Under the pieces are notes generated by a model, which was not told the DNA's origin, ran no database searches, and saw only the letters and a program-made list of their open reading frames with translations. DNA of 64,000 nucleotides from Eopsaltria australis (Eukaryota; Chordata; Aves; Passeriformes; Petroicidae): the NCBI GenBank assembly GCA_034509425.1, contig JAVTVJ010000076.1:1302001-1366000 (forward strand), given 5' to 3'. Within the stretch, counting starts at the first letter, position 1; every line of letters begins with the position of its first letter. Positions 11,801 to 27,050 of this stretch are shown here, one piece after another. The translations under genes were made by a program, and so were the position numbers.

Positions 11801-14800
11801 TTCTCACACAGACAGAGCTGCTCTTCCATTAACCATATGTCTATGACATTCAAAGTTTTTGTTTTTCTTTACCTCTTCCTATACACTTAAAACAGTGCTA
11901 CATTCACAGGAAGACAAACACATAAATGTCATACCAGACAGTGAGAAGGACTGGTTTGGCAAGTCTTTGGCAAACCGGTTTCCTAATTTCTATCCAAGAT
12001 GGCAAATTAATCATATGGATTACTGTTACACAAACCAAAGGACTTTCAAATTAGTCTGAGCATAGATAATGCCATTCTGTCTTGTGCAGAAGGCTTTGCT
12101 GCCAATCTACATTTACCTTATGTTCCTTGCATGCATACAGGTCATTAGGTGGAGTGCAACCCACCTTGCACTTTGTACATATGTGCTCTTCCTCTGACTC
12201 CCTGGCAGGGCAGGGTAGCTCCAGGTACTAATTGTTAGAAAACTAACAAAATAAAATAAATAGTGCTGTGATGACAAGGAGGGGTGGTGTGACCACAAAA
12301 GGAAACAGATCAGCTTAGTTTGGCTTCAGCTGTGAGGGAACCGCACCCTTATTCTTTTATTCTGTGCTAATCATGGTGGTATTTTTGCATTGTACTGAGG
12401 TTTTGTTATCAATGGAACTAATGCTGAATTTTATTGTTATTATTACTGGATCTGGAATTTGACTATGTGCTGATCTTTCATTCTTGGGCAGAGTAATTTA
12501 TATTTGGAAGCTGACAATTCATCTATTTCCCCATAGACTCATACATGAACTTAGAAAATAATGACAGTTTATGTGAATTCTGTTTTTCTCAGGCATTTTT
12601 ATTCCTGGGAGAGACTTCCATGGGCCAAATTGCCATGAAAACTAGATTACCATGATATTTCAGTTCCTTACAGTAAAAGTTCATGTCATTCAGTACTGTT
12701 GACACTATACACACATCCTTGGGGAATTATGAAAAATATAAAAAGAAAACTCCTAAAAATGTGGATAAAGAACATAAGAAAGCCACAGTCTAACCTAAAT
12801 ATTCCCCAAGTAAAACTAGAGCAAATTATTTCCCAAATATGAAAACTTCAGGCCACAACTGGCCATGGTGCTGTATTGAGAGGCAAGGTTATTATCCAAT
12901 TTGTGACATAAAATCACTTCAGATATATGAAGAAATTAGTTGAAAAGAAGATCAACACACAAACAAACTTCTTTCCTCTCATCATATGGGGCAAAGCAGT
13001 GAAGAATTGGGCTCCAAATTTAGACAAAAGCCACTCTTCCAGTGCAGCTGGCTCCTGATGCTGGGGTAGAGTGACCCCTCCATGTTTTAATCCTGCAGGA
13101 AAGGCTCTCAAAGGCTCTTTTGGCCACCATGCCTAGATGACTGCAGTGGAAGTCAACCACTGCCAAGGTCAGTGACCATCTCTGTGCTGCCCCAAAGCCT
13201 GCCTCTCCTTCCTATGCAGCTGATACAGGGATATAGTTTTCTGATGGATATTGCTGGTGCTAGGTTTGTCTCCATTGAATTCCATGTGGGCAAGGCAGAT
13301 ACAGAAGGTATTTGAGAGTCCAGATCTAAGGTGGCTGCACTGGAAATGCTTCACTCTCCCATGACCATCAAAGGAGCTCAGGATGTGTATCTCATTCCTT
13401 AGCTCCTTCACGCAGCCAGGTGAAGGTTAGAGGAACTAACATAGGCTCAAGTTAAATAGGAGAGTGAGAATTCAGAAAGATTTTATGCAAGAACCCTTGG
13501 GCAACAGTGCATGACTGTAGGAAAAATATTCTTCAGCCTGACTAGAGGATCATTTTAACATCTTTATTGTAAGACTCACACATAAAATGCAATACCATGC
13601 CCCTCTAGCCTTTGAATTATGGAAGAATGAACTGGGTCCCAAGAACATGATTTCTGTAAGTAAATAGCCAGCACTTTCAGAGAACATTTGTTAAGTAGAC
13701 ACAAGGGAAAAGAGGATTTCAAAAATCCTTCTGGAAAGTTGTATTGGTAAGAGATGGATTTACTTTCTTCAGCTAAACCAAACGGAGATGCTGGATGTTA
13801 AACGACATTTGTTTTGAGACAATGAGCTTCTGGTAAGCCTGTAAAATTGTATATCTCTTTTTTTGGATCATCAGTAATTATAACTCCTTCATACATTGGT
13901 AAAAGCTGCATACTCTTTTAAACTGGGCTATTTAGTTAGCTTAAAATTTCACTTCATCATCTGAAAATATGCTTTTCTGTGCTATTTTTACATTTTTCTC
14001 TCTAAGCAGAGATGGATGCAGTTCAGTGGGTGTGGGAGTGCCAGGAGGAGGTATAATTTCTTGCATACATTATGATTTCCCATGTTAAGTTCGCTTAAGT
14101 TCTTCTATGAGGGTACTTACTTGAACTATATCATTTGGGTTAATCCTTTTTTTGGCATTGAGACAGAATTTGGACATCTGTGGACATCAGGTCATTAACC
14201 ACCCTTACTGCCTTCTTTTTAGGGGCAGCATGGTCTCCCAGCCAGGGCAGTATTGATTCCCTCCTGGGCTCTTGACAGAAGAGATCTGTATAAAACATTA
14301 ACATTGCACTTCTTGCCCAAAAAAAGAATCAAGTAAATTCTTTTATTTTCTATAAAAAGGATAAAGAAGGAAGGTGCTTTTCTGGTGTGGGAGGGGAATG
14401 TAAAATGATACCATGTCTGACCAGTTACCTCATCTCCATGCACAGGCATATGCACATGCATACTGAGCTCTAGCCAATGCAGTGAGCTTTCTGCTCTCTA
14501 TCTTCAGAGTCTTCCAGTGCTAAAAACTGCTATAAAAATATCAAGAGAACCCTTCCAACAGTGACATATATCAGGCTGCAAAATGACTTCTCCCAGGGAG
14601 TGATGAAAGCCCTATCACTGATGTTACGAACAATAGTAATTCTTAACACATGATGTGCACAAATCTGGACATTAAATGATCTGGAAGACATGCCTTCAGG
14701 ATGTCACTGTCAGACAGAGGCATGGATGGAGTTTTGGGTCTAGGGCCCAGAAAGCAAACCTCTTCTTAATAAAGAATTTACAATCAAGTTCATCTCTTCT

Positions 14801-17800
14801 AGCTGGGTCCGCAGATGTTAATATAACCCTACAGCATTTACTTACAAGTACAAAAAACACTGGAAAATACTGTCTGGAAGACAGTAGGAAGAAGGTAGGG
14901 CCAAAGAAATGGCCTATTACTTTACAAGGGGATTTTTTTCAGTGACACAAAGTTAGGTGTTCAACCTGCACTGAAATCCAATGAAATCGGAACATCTAAC
15001 TCCACAGGTTTCTCTGAAAATACTGATCCCAAGATGTCAGATTTTTCTCTTGGCCAGGCCAGGGTTAGCATGAGGAAAGTCTCTGCAGGAGATGTCTGTA
15101 AATGAGATCAGAACTCAACCATAAAACAGTGACAAAGTCATCTGGAGTACACAGAGCTGTTCTCAGTGATGAGTATTCAACTTCTTTATTTCTGTGTTTA
15201 TTGCATTTTTTTCTCCTTGTGTTGTTTCTGCTTTATCTGCAGTTTTAATTTTGATTTGTATTTTATTATAATTTACTTCGCTAGTTCTCAGTCTATTTAC
15301 AGAGAACAAAAGAATGTAAAACAGTAGAATAATAATGTTTATTTTCACAAGTTTGGACTGATCAAATAACTCACAAGTCCCAAAGTGGAACCATGCTTGA
15401 GGTAGGTTAGGTCACCTCAAGTGTGGGGAAACAAATAGAAATATCCTATTCTTTGCTATTGTTTATTGTATTTATGTCACTTGAGAGTTTTAACAATACC
15501 ACATCTATAAAACATTTGTTCTTGCTTTCTTCATTATTCAGAGTTTTCTCAAGGCTTTTTGGAGCTTTTTTTTCCTGGGCACACTGCGATGTTGCTATGC
15601 TTTAGTGACTCTGTCAACTGATTTAGCAGAAAAGTTAAAAACAGCTTCTAGGAATGAGCCAGAGGTGCTGAAAAGAAGGTTTTGTTCTCTGAATGCTTCT
15701 ATGTTTAAAAATGGTTCTTTTGAGAGTTTTAACTAGTTTGTTTCTACTTATTACCTTCAGTCGTGTTCATATACACCCACAAAGCTTGTTCCAGCAGAGA
15801 GGAACCAACCAACGCAGAGTTTGATGTTGCAGTCCCATCAAATCCACAATTGATTATTACACTGCCTCAATTTTGGACAGGAAGTCCAAATGTGGATGTC
15901 TAAAGCTACATCTGCCCACCTAAACACAGTATTTCAAAAGCTAATAGTAATCATGGGTGTGTTGTTTCTTTAATTTGCTATTTAAAGCACTTTCAAGATA
16001 ACTGGCAGCAAAGTTGGAAAATAAAGGCAAAGGGAACAGCTTGCCTCAAAGAGCCTACTCTGAGCCACTCATCCTGCTCACAGCTTTGGACATCCACAGT
16101 CCTGCTGAAGGACAATGTAGTTTATTAACCCAGGATAACATAAAATCACTACCTGTTTGAAAATACAAACCTGAAAAATTTAGTAGTTCAGCAGCTGCTA
16201 CTTAGGCTGTTGAATTCTAGTGCTGTGACATCCAAGTGCTGGCAGCATAAGCGATCAGAGTCCTGAGGCTATTTCAACATGAGCATTTGACAACTACATA
16301 GCTGAAATTTACTGTTCATTATTCTTCTGGAGAGAAAGAAAATCAGGCTTAAATTGAAAGCCTTTTCAAAAGCGCTGAGTTCCTAGAAACTATCATTAAT
16401 TTTCAAAGGAGCAGTTGGGTGCTCAATTGCTTTAGAATAATTACATTTCTGTCTGTGACCTCAGCAGCCCAGCTTGATGGACAGACAGTTTTATTACAGA
16501 AGCTTTAAGTACACTAGAAACTCCAAAAAAGAAAAAAAAAAAGACACCTTCTGAGTATTTTCTTAAGGTCATGACTGAAACATTCTTGTGTTTGAAGAAT
16601 AAATAAAGTCTCAATGATGACCTCAAAAACGCTGGGAGTGGGAAACAAAAGTTTTTACTTGAGGATGTCATCAGTCATTCCTGCCTCCTTCTTCTCTCCT
16701 ATTTTCTGAAAGATCCTTGGCGTTAGTGCTGCTGAAGAACGGCCCATCACTCACTGCTGCTCCTTCGGGCAAATGACAATGACTGGCTGGTATCTGTCCT
16801 AGGGCCAGACCTCTCTATAACATATTGATCTCAGATATCATTCAAAAGGCCCCAGAAAAGTGCCAGAGAGTGAATAAGCTATCAATAGACAATAGAGGTG
16901 CAGAGCTCTCCTTCACTTGGACCTCTCTAGGAGTGGAGACCCATCTGATGCTGCCCCTGAGCTCCCTGTGTGCAGCAGCATGGAATCCCAGATGCTCTCA
17001 TTCTTCCCACCCATGGTCTTGGAAAGGTGCTTATCACCTGCATGTTTGAAGGCTGCTGCCCCCACCTGGCAGGCAGAAATGAAGGATGTCGAAGCTATGT
17101 GGGACTGGTCTTTCCTGACGGCTCTGTTTGATAAACATCAAGACAAGAGGATGGCAGAGGAAGAACATGAGCTCCAGACGAAGCACTGTGACTGTAGAGC
17201 ATGGACATCTATACCTTTTGATAGCACCAGAAAAGATTTTGCTCTGTTTGGGTGGTGTAAAGGTGTGCTGTAGTTGTTTCAATCAAAGGTAGGGGACCAG
17301 GCAAGGGAGTCTCACAGGAGTAAGCTGAGGCACCCGGATGATGCAAGACTGATTTTTGCATTCTTTCCAGAACTACAGAAAGCACTTTCCTGGAAAGCAG
17401 GAGAGCCGTGAAGAAGCAGCAGGGTCACAGTTGCTGTTTTGGGCTGTTCTTGGGATGGTGCATCCACATGCACTGCCTCTCATTCCTTCTGTAGTGAAAG
17501 CAGTGGCTTAATTTAACCTTTAATGACCAATTCTGTCACCTGATTTAGAAAGAAGAAATCACTGTCTCCAGGAACAGCAGCACCATAGGCTAAATACAGT
17601 TGAAGTACAATTCAACTGATGCCAGTAGCATGAATATGGCTCAGTATGTCATCTCTTGGTTTGGCCCACAGAGTCAGTGTGGTGAATGTTATGATTTTGT
17701 TTTCTTAGTATAATCCTTGGTACCTCTGTAAGAAAGACTGCAACATTTATGTCTGGAAAAAAATCCATATTTGTATAAACATGGGGATATTATTGTGTGT

Positions 17801-20800
17801 ATTAAAGTGTTCACATAGTATTATCCCACAGTCCATCCCATATTTAGTTGGGACATTAATACATCTGGAAAATGGGAAAACTTCCAGATAATTCCTTTAC
17901 CTTGAAATATCAGCAAACATAAGTATATTTTGAGCTTATCTCCTGCTAAGAAATGAACAAGTAGCATTCGTGATTGCAAGCCAGAAGAGAATCTCTCTTC
18001 AAATAATGCAAAATGGGTTAAGTTAAAAGCATAAGTAGTTTCAGGCACAAGAGTGACAATTAGTTCTTAAAGGACCCTTCTTTTCTTGGAGGAAAATAAA
18101 TCCACTCAATTAATGGCCATTCACTCCCATTCAATACAGCCATTTCATGTATTAGTGATGTATATTACATGATTGTGGTTTATTTCTAAAGAAAGTAATT
18201 ATATACTGTACCCACCATTTGTCCTGGATTTTGAGAAGAAAGGGATATTGGAACAATATCTCCAAGTTCCTATGCAGTTTACTGAAGGAAGTAGATATCT
18301 GCATGTACACATTGTCACCAATGACCTGAGGAGAAGAATTAATTTAATCGCTAGCTTTTTTAGCAGCAGAATATTTTTCAGTCTGGATTTCATAAACTTT
18401 ATGATGGAGGCATGAGACAATTGCACAGATGGCAGGAGAACAAACTGAGGGATAATAACAATGAGAGTGTAAGAATGGGAAAAGCAGGAAAATAAGTGAG
18501 TGAAAAAAAACCCTACTGGTGGAAAGAGCAATTCTTAGCAGACAAGAGAAGTTACTTCCAGAACCGAAATGCAGGCACTGAGAACGGCATGAGTAGCAGG
18601 GAAAAGTTGGATCCCTTGTCCCAGGGGAGAAAACAAACAGCAAAAAAAAGCACACAAGTTGGAAAGCAACATGAGGGAATGGAGAGGGCAAAGAATAACA
18701 TTTCTTCCAAGTTAAAATGTTTCCAGATTGTTCTAATATTTAAAAATATTTAGAAAGAAGATTTCCCAGATCCCAATGCATTTAAAAGGCAAAGCCTCCT
18801 GAAATGTCAAGTCCCTTGGTTGGCTTTTTTCCTCAGTTTATTTTTTTCTGCCTGATTTTGTTCTAATTTGTTAAATGCTCTGCCTTGGATTCCCAGTTAG
18901 GCCATTTGCTAACACTGATAACTGCTCAGTGTGAAGGCAAGAGAAAAATCTTCACACCTCCAGTTACTCTTATGGGACATGTAATTTATTTGTAGATACT
19001 GGACTTAGCAGATGCTGAAGATAGCAGCAGAGAATGTTCCAAACTGTGAGACCCACTAAAACCTGGAAAGGTAGGGACTACTTCAGTCAGCAGTTGCTAC
19101 CCAAGCCATCTGCCTCCCTAATGTAATCAGTTATCGTTTGCATGGGTAAACTAAAGGATTGCAGTGCTGTCCATCAGTTAAGATACCTTGCTAAATAGTG
19201 AGTCTGGCCAGGGACTTGTGCTGAAAGTTGCATTTTGTTAACCTGGCTGCAAATGGGTTCGTGGGCAACAGGAACAGAGTCTCAATGCAGTGCGATGCTG
19301 CCACATTGCTCCCTTCTGTGACACAAGGCATGGAACTTGGGGCTGTCCTAGTCTAATGAGGCTCATATTTTTGTCAGCTTACATTTTTATTCAGACACAT
19401 TGGTGTATTTGACTCTGCTACATCAACAAGGACCAGAGATTAAGCTGAGCAGTCTCAACTCCCCCACCTTTCATGTTGCTTGGCAATTAACTGTCTCCCT
19501 GGTTTTGGTTTTGGAACTGCTTTGGGTAGCTCTCTCCAAGGCACCTGGATATCAAGAGGCAAGCTCTGAACAGTGTGTACCACATCGCTTGGCTTTATGC
19601 CACAGGATTCACCACTGGTGTTTAAGTAACATTATAGACACACCCTGCTATTCCTAGCACAGAGCCTTGTTCATGCAACAAGGAGCATTCCTGAAAACCC
19701 CGGATACTTATGGGGCAAAAGTAAAGGTCTTCAATGTTTTATTTTAATTCATGAGAATCTGTCCTTTTCTGAGACTTTTTTGTCCCTGTTCCAATCAAGG
19801 GTAGGTTTCCCAGGACAGAGTAGCCTGGGGTGGCATCCAATGCCAATTGGACCATCAGTGGTATTCCCATGTGGCATCACCCTCAGGGCTTCTTCTCAGA
19901 GTGTTGCAACCCCATGGAAAAGGGCCTGGAGCAAGGTCAGGGCTGTGCTGCCTTCTTTACCAGTGCATCATCAGAGTCTTCCTCAGCTGGCCCAACAGGA
20001 GACATGCAAAAGCCTTCAGTTCTGAGCAGGCAGCTCTTCAGCCAGATCAGGTTTGCTACACAAATGAACAAAATATCTTGTCAGATCCTTCTCTACCAGT
20101 TTTGCTTAGCTTGAGCAGGGCAAGTTGTCCCAAAAATAGAACTGTCTGCAAAAACGTGTGTCAGATGTGAAATCATTAGCTTGTGCAATTACTACTATTG
20201 TATGTGCCATAGCTCTCTGCCTACAAACACAAGGCAGCAAGCAAGCCTTAAGCCCAGAGTAGTATCAAGGCCAAAACATGCAAGCAAAGAGAGCCAGAAT
20301 CCATAACTTAGGCAATAATTGGCTTTTCTGCCCACAAGCAGTTTTTTACAGTGTACTACAAAAACAGCCAGCAAGGCACGAGGTCCAAGCCAAAGTCCAG
20401 ACAGCACTGCAGCAGGTTATATTGCCGAGGCTGCTTCTCTGTGAGTGTCAGCACACAGCAATATTCACTCCCTGAGGCAGCCACACAGCTGCAGCTGCAA
20501 GGGAGCTGTACCCCAGCACTAAAGCTGAATTTAAAGTTATCTCTGGGACCTTCTGCTAGATTTTGAATACAAACTGTCATAGACAGAGTTCTACCTAAAG
20601 AAGGTTGGTTGGTCAGATATGCTTGACTGAAATAGCATAATTGAACTATTTAGGCCAAAGATCCTACTGCAGATTGGGAGTCTGCAAATAGTCTCTCAGC
20701 AGCCCCAAGGTCTGTGAACCATCCAACCTACCCATCTCTGGGCTGCTGAAGTTGAAATGCAAGCATGTCTTTGCACCCATAGCAAGCTCCTTTGGAAGAA

Positions 20801-21275
20801 CAGTAAAGGAGTTTGCAAAATCAGTGACAAATTTGCTCTTTTTGAGCATGATACAGGCTGGTCTCGAGTCTGATCAGTGAGGTGAACTCTTCAACAGGAC
20901 TATATGGAGCCAGTCTGTTAGAGGATGGAATTTTCTTGCTATGGATCTGTTCTAAGTCTGCCTGTGACTGCAGGTTAGTTTGCTGATCTTCCTATAGACT
21001 TCAGGATGTTTGTCCCACCTAGGCCTTCAAACAATCTCTTCTTGACTTGACCACAGGACAGGAGATACAGAGTGTACTTGCTTTATCAGGATAGAGTGTT
21101 TGTGAACTCTTATTTAACATAAACCCAAGTAAAATCCTTGGGTCCTGATACAAACTACCCTTTTAGTCCCTAAATTAGCAACATTTCAAGCTGGATCTAG
21201 ATACCAGTTTTGCAATTGAGCTGTAACTGTGTCATCAGCCATTGCCTTCATGATTTTGTAAAAGCTCCATCGTGT
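8816..21275. other. Intergenic DNA between FZD4 and TMEM135, no gene seen
   Basis: This is 12.5 kb of AT-rich sequence with no convincing exon. The longest open frames (for example about 11163-11651 plus and 16917-17273 plus) have no recognised domain, no codon-like composition and no flanking splice sites. A T14 run lies at 9545-9558. No tRNA, rRNA or structured RNA was recognised. The interval separates two divergent genes and could hold regulatory elements for either. Confidence 0.6.
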
Positions 21276-21668
21276 CCAAAGGTGATTAGGGACTGAAAAT
21301 CTTTCATGAGGAAAGGCTGAGGGACCTTTAGAAAACTGGGAGACGACCTCATCAATATCTGTAACTATCTGAAGGTTGTCAAGAGGATGGATCCAGGCTC
21401 TTCTTGATGGTGCCAAGCAAGAGGACAAGAGGCAATGGGCAGAAACTGATGCATAGGAAGTTCCATCTGAACATGAGGAAGAACTTTACTGTGCAGTGAC
21501 CGAGCACAGGAACAGGCTGCCCAGAGAGGCTGTGGAGTGTTCCTGACTGGATGTATCCAAAAGCTGCCTGGACACAATCCCGAGTGCTGTGCTTTAGGGG
21601 ACCCTGCTTGAGAAGCGAGCTTGGATGAGATGACCTCCAGTGGTTCCTTCAAACCTTAATTAATCATC
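21276..21668 (+). mobile_element. CR1 LINE fragment, 3' end, plus orientation
   Basis: The sequence follows the CR1 ORF2 3' end and 3' UTR in order: 'catgaggaaaggctgaggga', a 'ggagacgacctcat' block, 'aagaggacaagaggcaatgg', 'ggaagaactttactgtgcag', 'aacaggctgcccagagaggc', then a diverged 'tggatgagatgacctccag...ttccttcaaacctt' terminus. It is 5'-truncated and internally degraded, so not mobile. Both ends are approximate. Confidence 0.85.
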
Positions 21669-23021
<1,353 letters not shown>

Positions 23022-23025
23022 TAAG

Positions 23026-23410
23026 GGGGGGCCCTGGCCTGAGAGGACAAGGGCAGGAGGGGTATCAGAGAGGGGGAGCCTGGCCTTGCTTTGGGTGGGT
23101 ACCAGGGCGCAGGGGGGAGCCTGGCCTGGGATGGAACGGGGGCTATAAAGGACATGGTGGGAACCTGGCCTGAGCGGAGGGGGAAGGGCATAGGAGGGTT
23201 TTTGGGGAGGGCACAAGCGGTGCCACGGCGAGAGGAGTCTGGCTTGGAGTGGCGAGGAAGCAAACACATAAGGCATATCAAGGGAGGGAGGCTCGTCTGG
23301 GGTGGGAGGAGTGGGTTATGGGCAGGAGACAAGTCAAGGGGCAGCCTAATCCTGGAGTGAAGGGGAAGAAGCTCCAATAGTATGTTCTGGGATGGAGTCT
23401 GGTGCTGCGG
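23026..23410 (+). repeat. Degenerate G-rich tandem repeat at the start of TMEM135 intron 1
   Basis: Variants of GGGAGCCTGGCCTG recur irregularly, roughly every 40-70 bases, at about 23030, 23076, 23116, 23160, 23232, 23289, 23340 and 23395, separated by purine-rich GGGAGG strings. The plus (non-template) strand is strongly G-rich immediately downstream of the promoter. Long proline-rich open frames on the minus strand here are by-products of this composition. Confidence 0.65.
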
Positions 23411-26400
23411 AGGAGAAGGATGGTGGTGGGGCCATTTGGTTTAAGGGCTGAAGGGTTGCGTGGTGGGGAGAACCTCGTGTTTGAGGGGGAGAGGCATGAC
23501 AGGAAGAATATGTTGAATCTGGGCCAAGTAGGGCAGAGGAAAGACATAGAGGGTGGTGGCATCTCTGGGCATAACATACTGTGAGAGGGTTGGTGCTGGT
23601 GGGTAGAAGGGCACAGGCGCAGCCTGAGCATTGCATTTTTGTCATCTTCCAATAGCTGTGATACCTGAACAAAAAGGCTTGGTTTTTGCCTGGGAGGCTA
23701 GCATTGTGTCTTTGGCAGTGGCAAGTGTAATGCACGTGTGTCTTGCTGCTGGTGACACCTTGGTAATCAGTGCTTTAAGATCAAGGAGATTCCGTTGCAC
23801 AACGAAGCAAGACTAAAAAAATACATCAAGGCTGAAGGAGTCTGAGTATTCTGAGAGTATCCTACAGGTGAGGTATCTCAGCGTGAGTGTGCAGTTAGAC
23901 TTGGTTATATCACCTCAGTTGCAGCTGGCACATTTCCAGTGAATTAGGGTGTAGATAGAAGAGCTGGGATCTGTTTGCATCATCTGTGTAAACATATCCC
24001 AAAAGCTGATCTAAGCGGGAATCGTTGCAGGTGAGCGCTTCCTTCTGTCCCCACCTCCGTGCTTCTCCTGCTTGGTCCTTGGGGGATTGAGGAGTGAGCT
24101 GCCCACCGAGCTGCCCCTGAGCTAACTTGACACAAAGAAGCACAAGTCATTGAGTCTGCACCAGTGGTGGTGCCACAAAATTATTGAGCTGTGTAATAAA
24201 GAGAAGGAAAGGAGTGGATGGCAGCATCCTGGCATAATTCAGTTAAGCTCCCATTTGAAGGGTTTCTTGAGTGAAAATCGTGATGACATCCATTTATACG
24301 ATAAAATAGTAACTGGTAGCAGTGTGAACCTAAGGAGTTGTCGTGCCTGACAGTGAACATTTTCACTCTGAAGTGCCACAGACAGGAGTGGCAGCCGCTG
24401 GTGGGAGCATACACTGAGCTATATCATGAAACTAATACAGAGAAGAACATTCTCTCTTCTCCTCTTCCTTTACACAGTACTGTTTTCTTTGACTCTGTTT
24501 TCTGATCTAGTTTGCTGTTGTAGGAGCATAAATACTTCTACCAGCAGAGCATGTGTCTGAAGTGAGCCATGAGAGGTGTCATGGTGATCTGTCAGGTCTG
24601 GCTAAAGATAAAGCAGCTTAAACAGTTCTGTAATTAAATCAAAATTCCCCAACAGCCAAACCTGGTCAAGAGATTTCCTTCTCATAGCTCTGTTATGGTT
24701 CATGCAGTTGTGCAGTCATGGGTTAGGGGAAAGCTCCCACTTATTATTTCTTTGAAAAGAAAAACAAACCTAACAATCCAAAATGTTTTCCTGATCTGTT
24801 TTGCATTGTGACCCCATAAACAGTTACATCTTGTCACAAACCCGAAGTGGGGTGGAAACCTTCTCAACCGATGTCCTGCTCTATTGTAAAACTTCTGCCT
24901 CAGTTTTTACACTGTCTTCTTTGCAGTTTAGTTTAGTTTCTCTTAGGTTTTTGTTGATGGTGTTTAACTTGTCCTGCCAGAGTAATCTAAGGCTGAGCTG
25001 CTCTAAAATCTTGCTGCTATCTAAAGAGAGAGGAAGCACTTGCCAGTCTCTGCTCCCAGACACATAACTGTACTCCTTTTCTTTGTTTGGTTCTGGACCT
25101 CATCTCTCCATGAGCTAACCCAGAAGAGGTTACTTACCCTGCTTTTAGCTGGGGTAATTTTCAGCTACAGTAATGAATTGAGTTATTAAGCAGATTTTGA
25201 TGAGCACCAGAACCAGTTTTAAGCTAAAGAGGAAAAGAGTGCAGTGTGGACTGCAGAGGAGGAAACAGAAGCTTTGCACATTAAGTAGCTTGACAGGGAA
25301 AGAACAGTATTGAATTAAGGGACTCATAATAAAATTCATTCTTTGCTGGACTTACAGATGTGCTTGAAAACGTTTTATTTGTAAATGAAATACCACAGTT
25401 GGACAGCAGAAATGTTCAGACCTTTTCTGTATTCTGAGGTTCACATAAGGGGATAGACTTAAGGTATTTTATCTTTATAGTTATATCAGTGTTAAGAATG
25501 TTTCTGGTAGTACTTGGTCCCAGTCCTTTGTAAGCTTAGCAACAAAAAATGCATTTAATTTTTCTGTGTCAAGCCTGTAAAATGGCTTCCGATTGTTCCT
25601 CCTGTTTCCACAAGCTAATAACTAAGGAAAGGAGATGAAAGAGTTCCCTTTCACAAATGCTTGTGTCGAAATGAATGAGAATGAATAGATGAGAGTAAAT
25701 TGCCAGAGGTTGTTCTCTGAGAGAACATAGTTAGGGACAGTTACAATCCAGAGTCCAAACTCATAACAGCTTCATCCCGCATCTCTTAAATGCTTTGTTT
25801 CTCTTTGGTCAGTGGGAGACTGATGAAACTGAATTAAGTGGTGTTAAATAAGAGAAATATTGGCCGTCGGTAAAAGACTGTATAGAGTCTTTGCTTTTAA
25901 GTAGTTCTGTACTCTTTGTTTAGTTGTTGTTTTTTTCCCTTCTCATTTTAGTAATTGTGCTTGAGTATTCTTTTCAGTTGGAAAAAATAGAACCTTGAGA
26001 CTTGCACAGTCTTTATTTTTGCTCCAGTACAAATGGATTGCTTTAGTGAAAATAGGTTTCACGAATTCACAGATTGAATTTCCCCTCCCCATATGAAGTG
26101 GCTGATAGGAATTCCTGTTTTGTAATTAAGGCTGCTTGTGTTTTCACAAACCAAGCATCCTGATATGCAAGTCTTATGAGATGCACTTAAAAAAAAAAAA
26201 AAGGAAGTGGCTTGGCATCTAACCTGCAGAAGAAGCCCTAAACAGTCTTTCATAAACCTTGTAATTATACTTTTTGAAAACTATTTGCCTTGGTATCTTA
26301 AAACTTCAGTGAAAAAGTCCTTCCTCAGAATTTGCTGTACTTTCTTCCATCTATAATTTGTTTCTACATTAGTTGATGTTAAATGAAATGGGAAGGTATC

Positions 26401-26844
26401 ATCTTGTATTTTCAAATCGGAGGAAGTCAGACTTCTAGAAATTCAGAGGTGAGGAGAAGATAATGATTTAACAGGGAAATTGCATGAAGTTGGGAAAAGG
26501 CTGGAATACTGGCTTTGAGTTGTCTCAGCTTGCATTTCCCAAGATTTTGTTGCTTTCATATGGATAAAGTACTATTCATCACATGCATTAGAGCAAAGTC
26601 CTCTATTTCCTGGGGATTTGTAGGTTTTTGACATTTGTTTGCTGATAGTGCACATTTTGCAGTAGATAAATGTGCTTAGTCATTTTTATGAAGTCTTTGT
26701 AGTGTATCAGAGATAATCTGATCAGGTGACATTTTCACCTAATCTAAATAGGGTAAAAATTGTTTGTTTGCTACTTTGTAGTAGCAATTTTAGAACTCAT
26801 TCTAACCTTTTGCCTGTGGAATGGCAAGAGTCAGTCATGCCATT

Positions 26845-27050
26845 CACCTTTCCTTTCTCTTAGTCTGATTGTCTACTCTCTTCACCTAATTTAAGACAGG
26901 CTCCCTCCCTCACTTTCCAACCTGACTTCTGTCCTGCCCCTTTCCCTTTCAAATACAGATCTTCCTCTCCCCACCTACATCTTCTGCTCTTCCTCCCCAT
27001 TACCAGCCCCTTCCTACCCTGTATCTGCTGCCCTCCCTTCCTGCTGCTAA
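26845..27050 (+). repeat. Pyrimidine-rich tract
   Basis: About 200 bases are dominated by C and T on the plus strand (strings such as CTTTCCTTTCTC and CCCTCCCTTCC), without a fixed unit. It is not followed by a recognisable TMEM135 exon, so it does not serve as an obvious acceptor tract. It could form triplex DNA or be simply low-complexity sequence. Confidence 0.5.
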
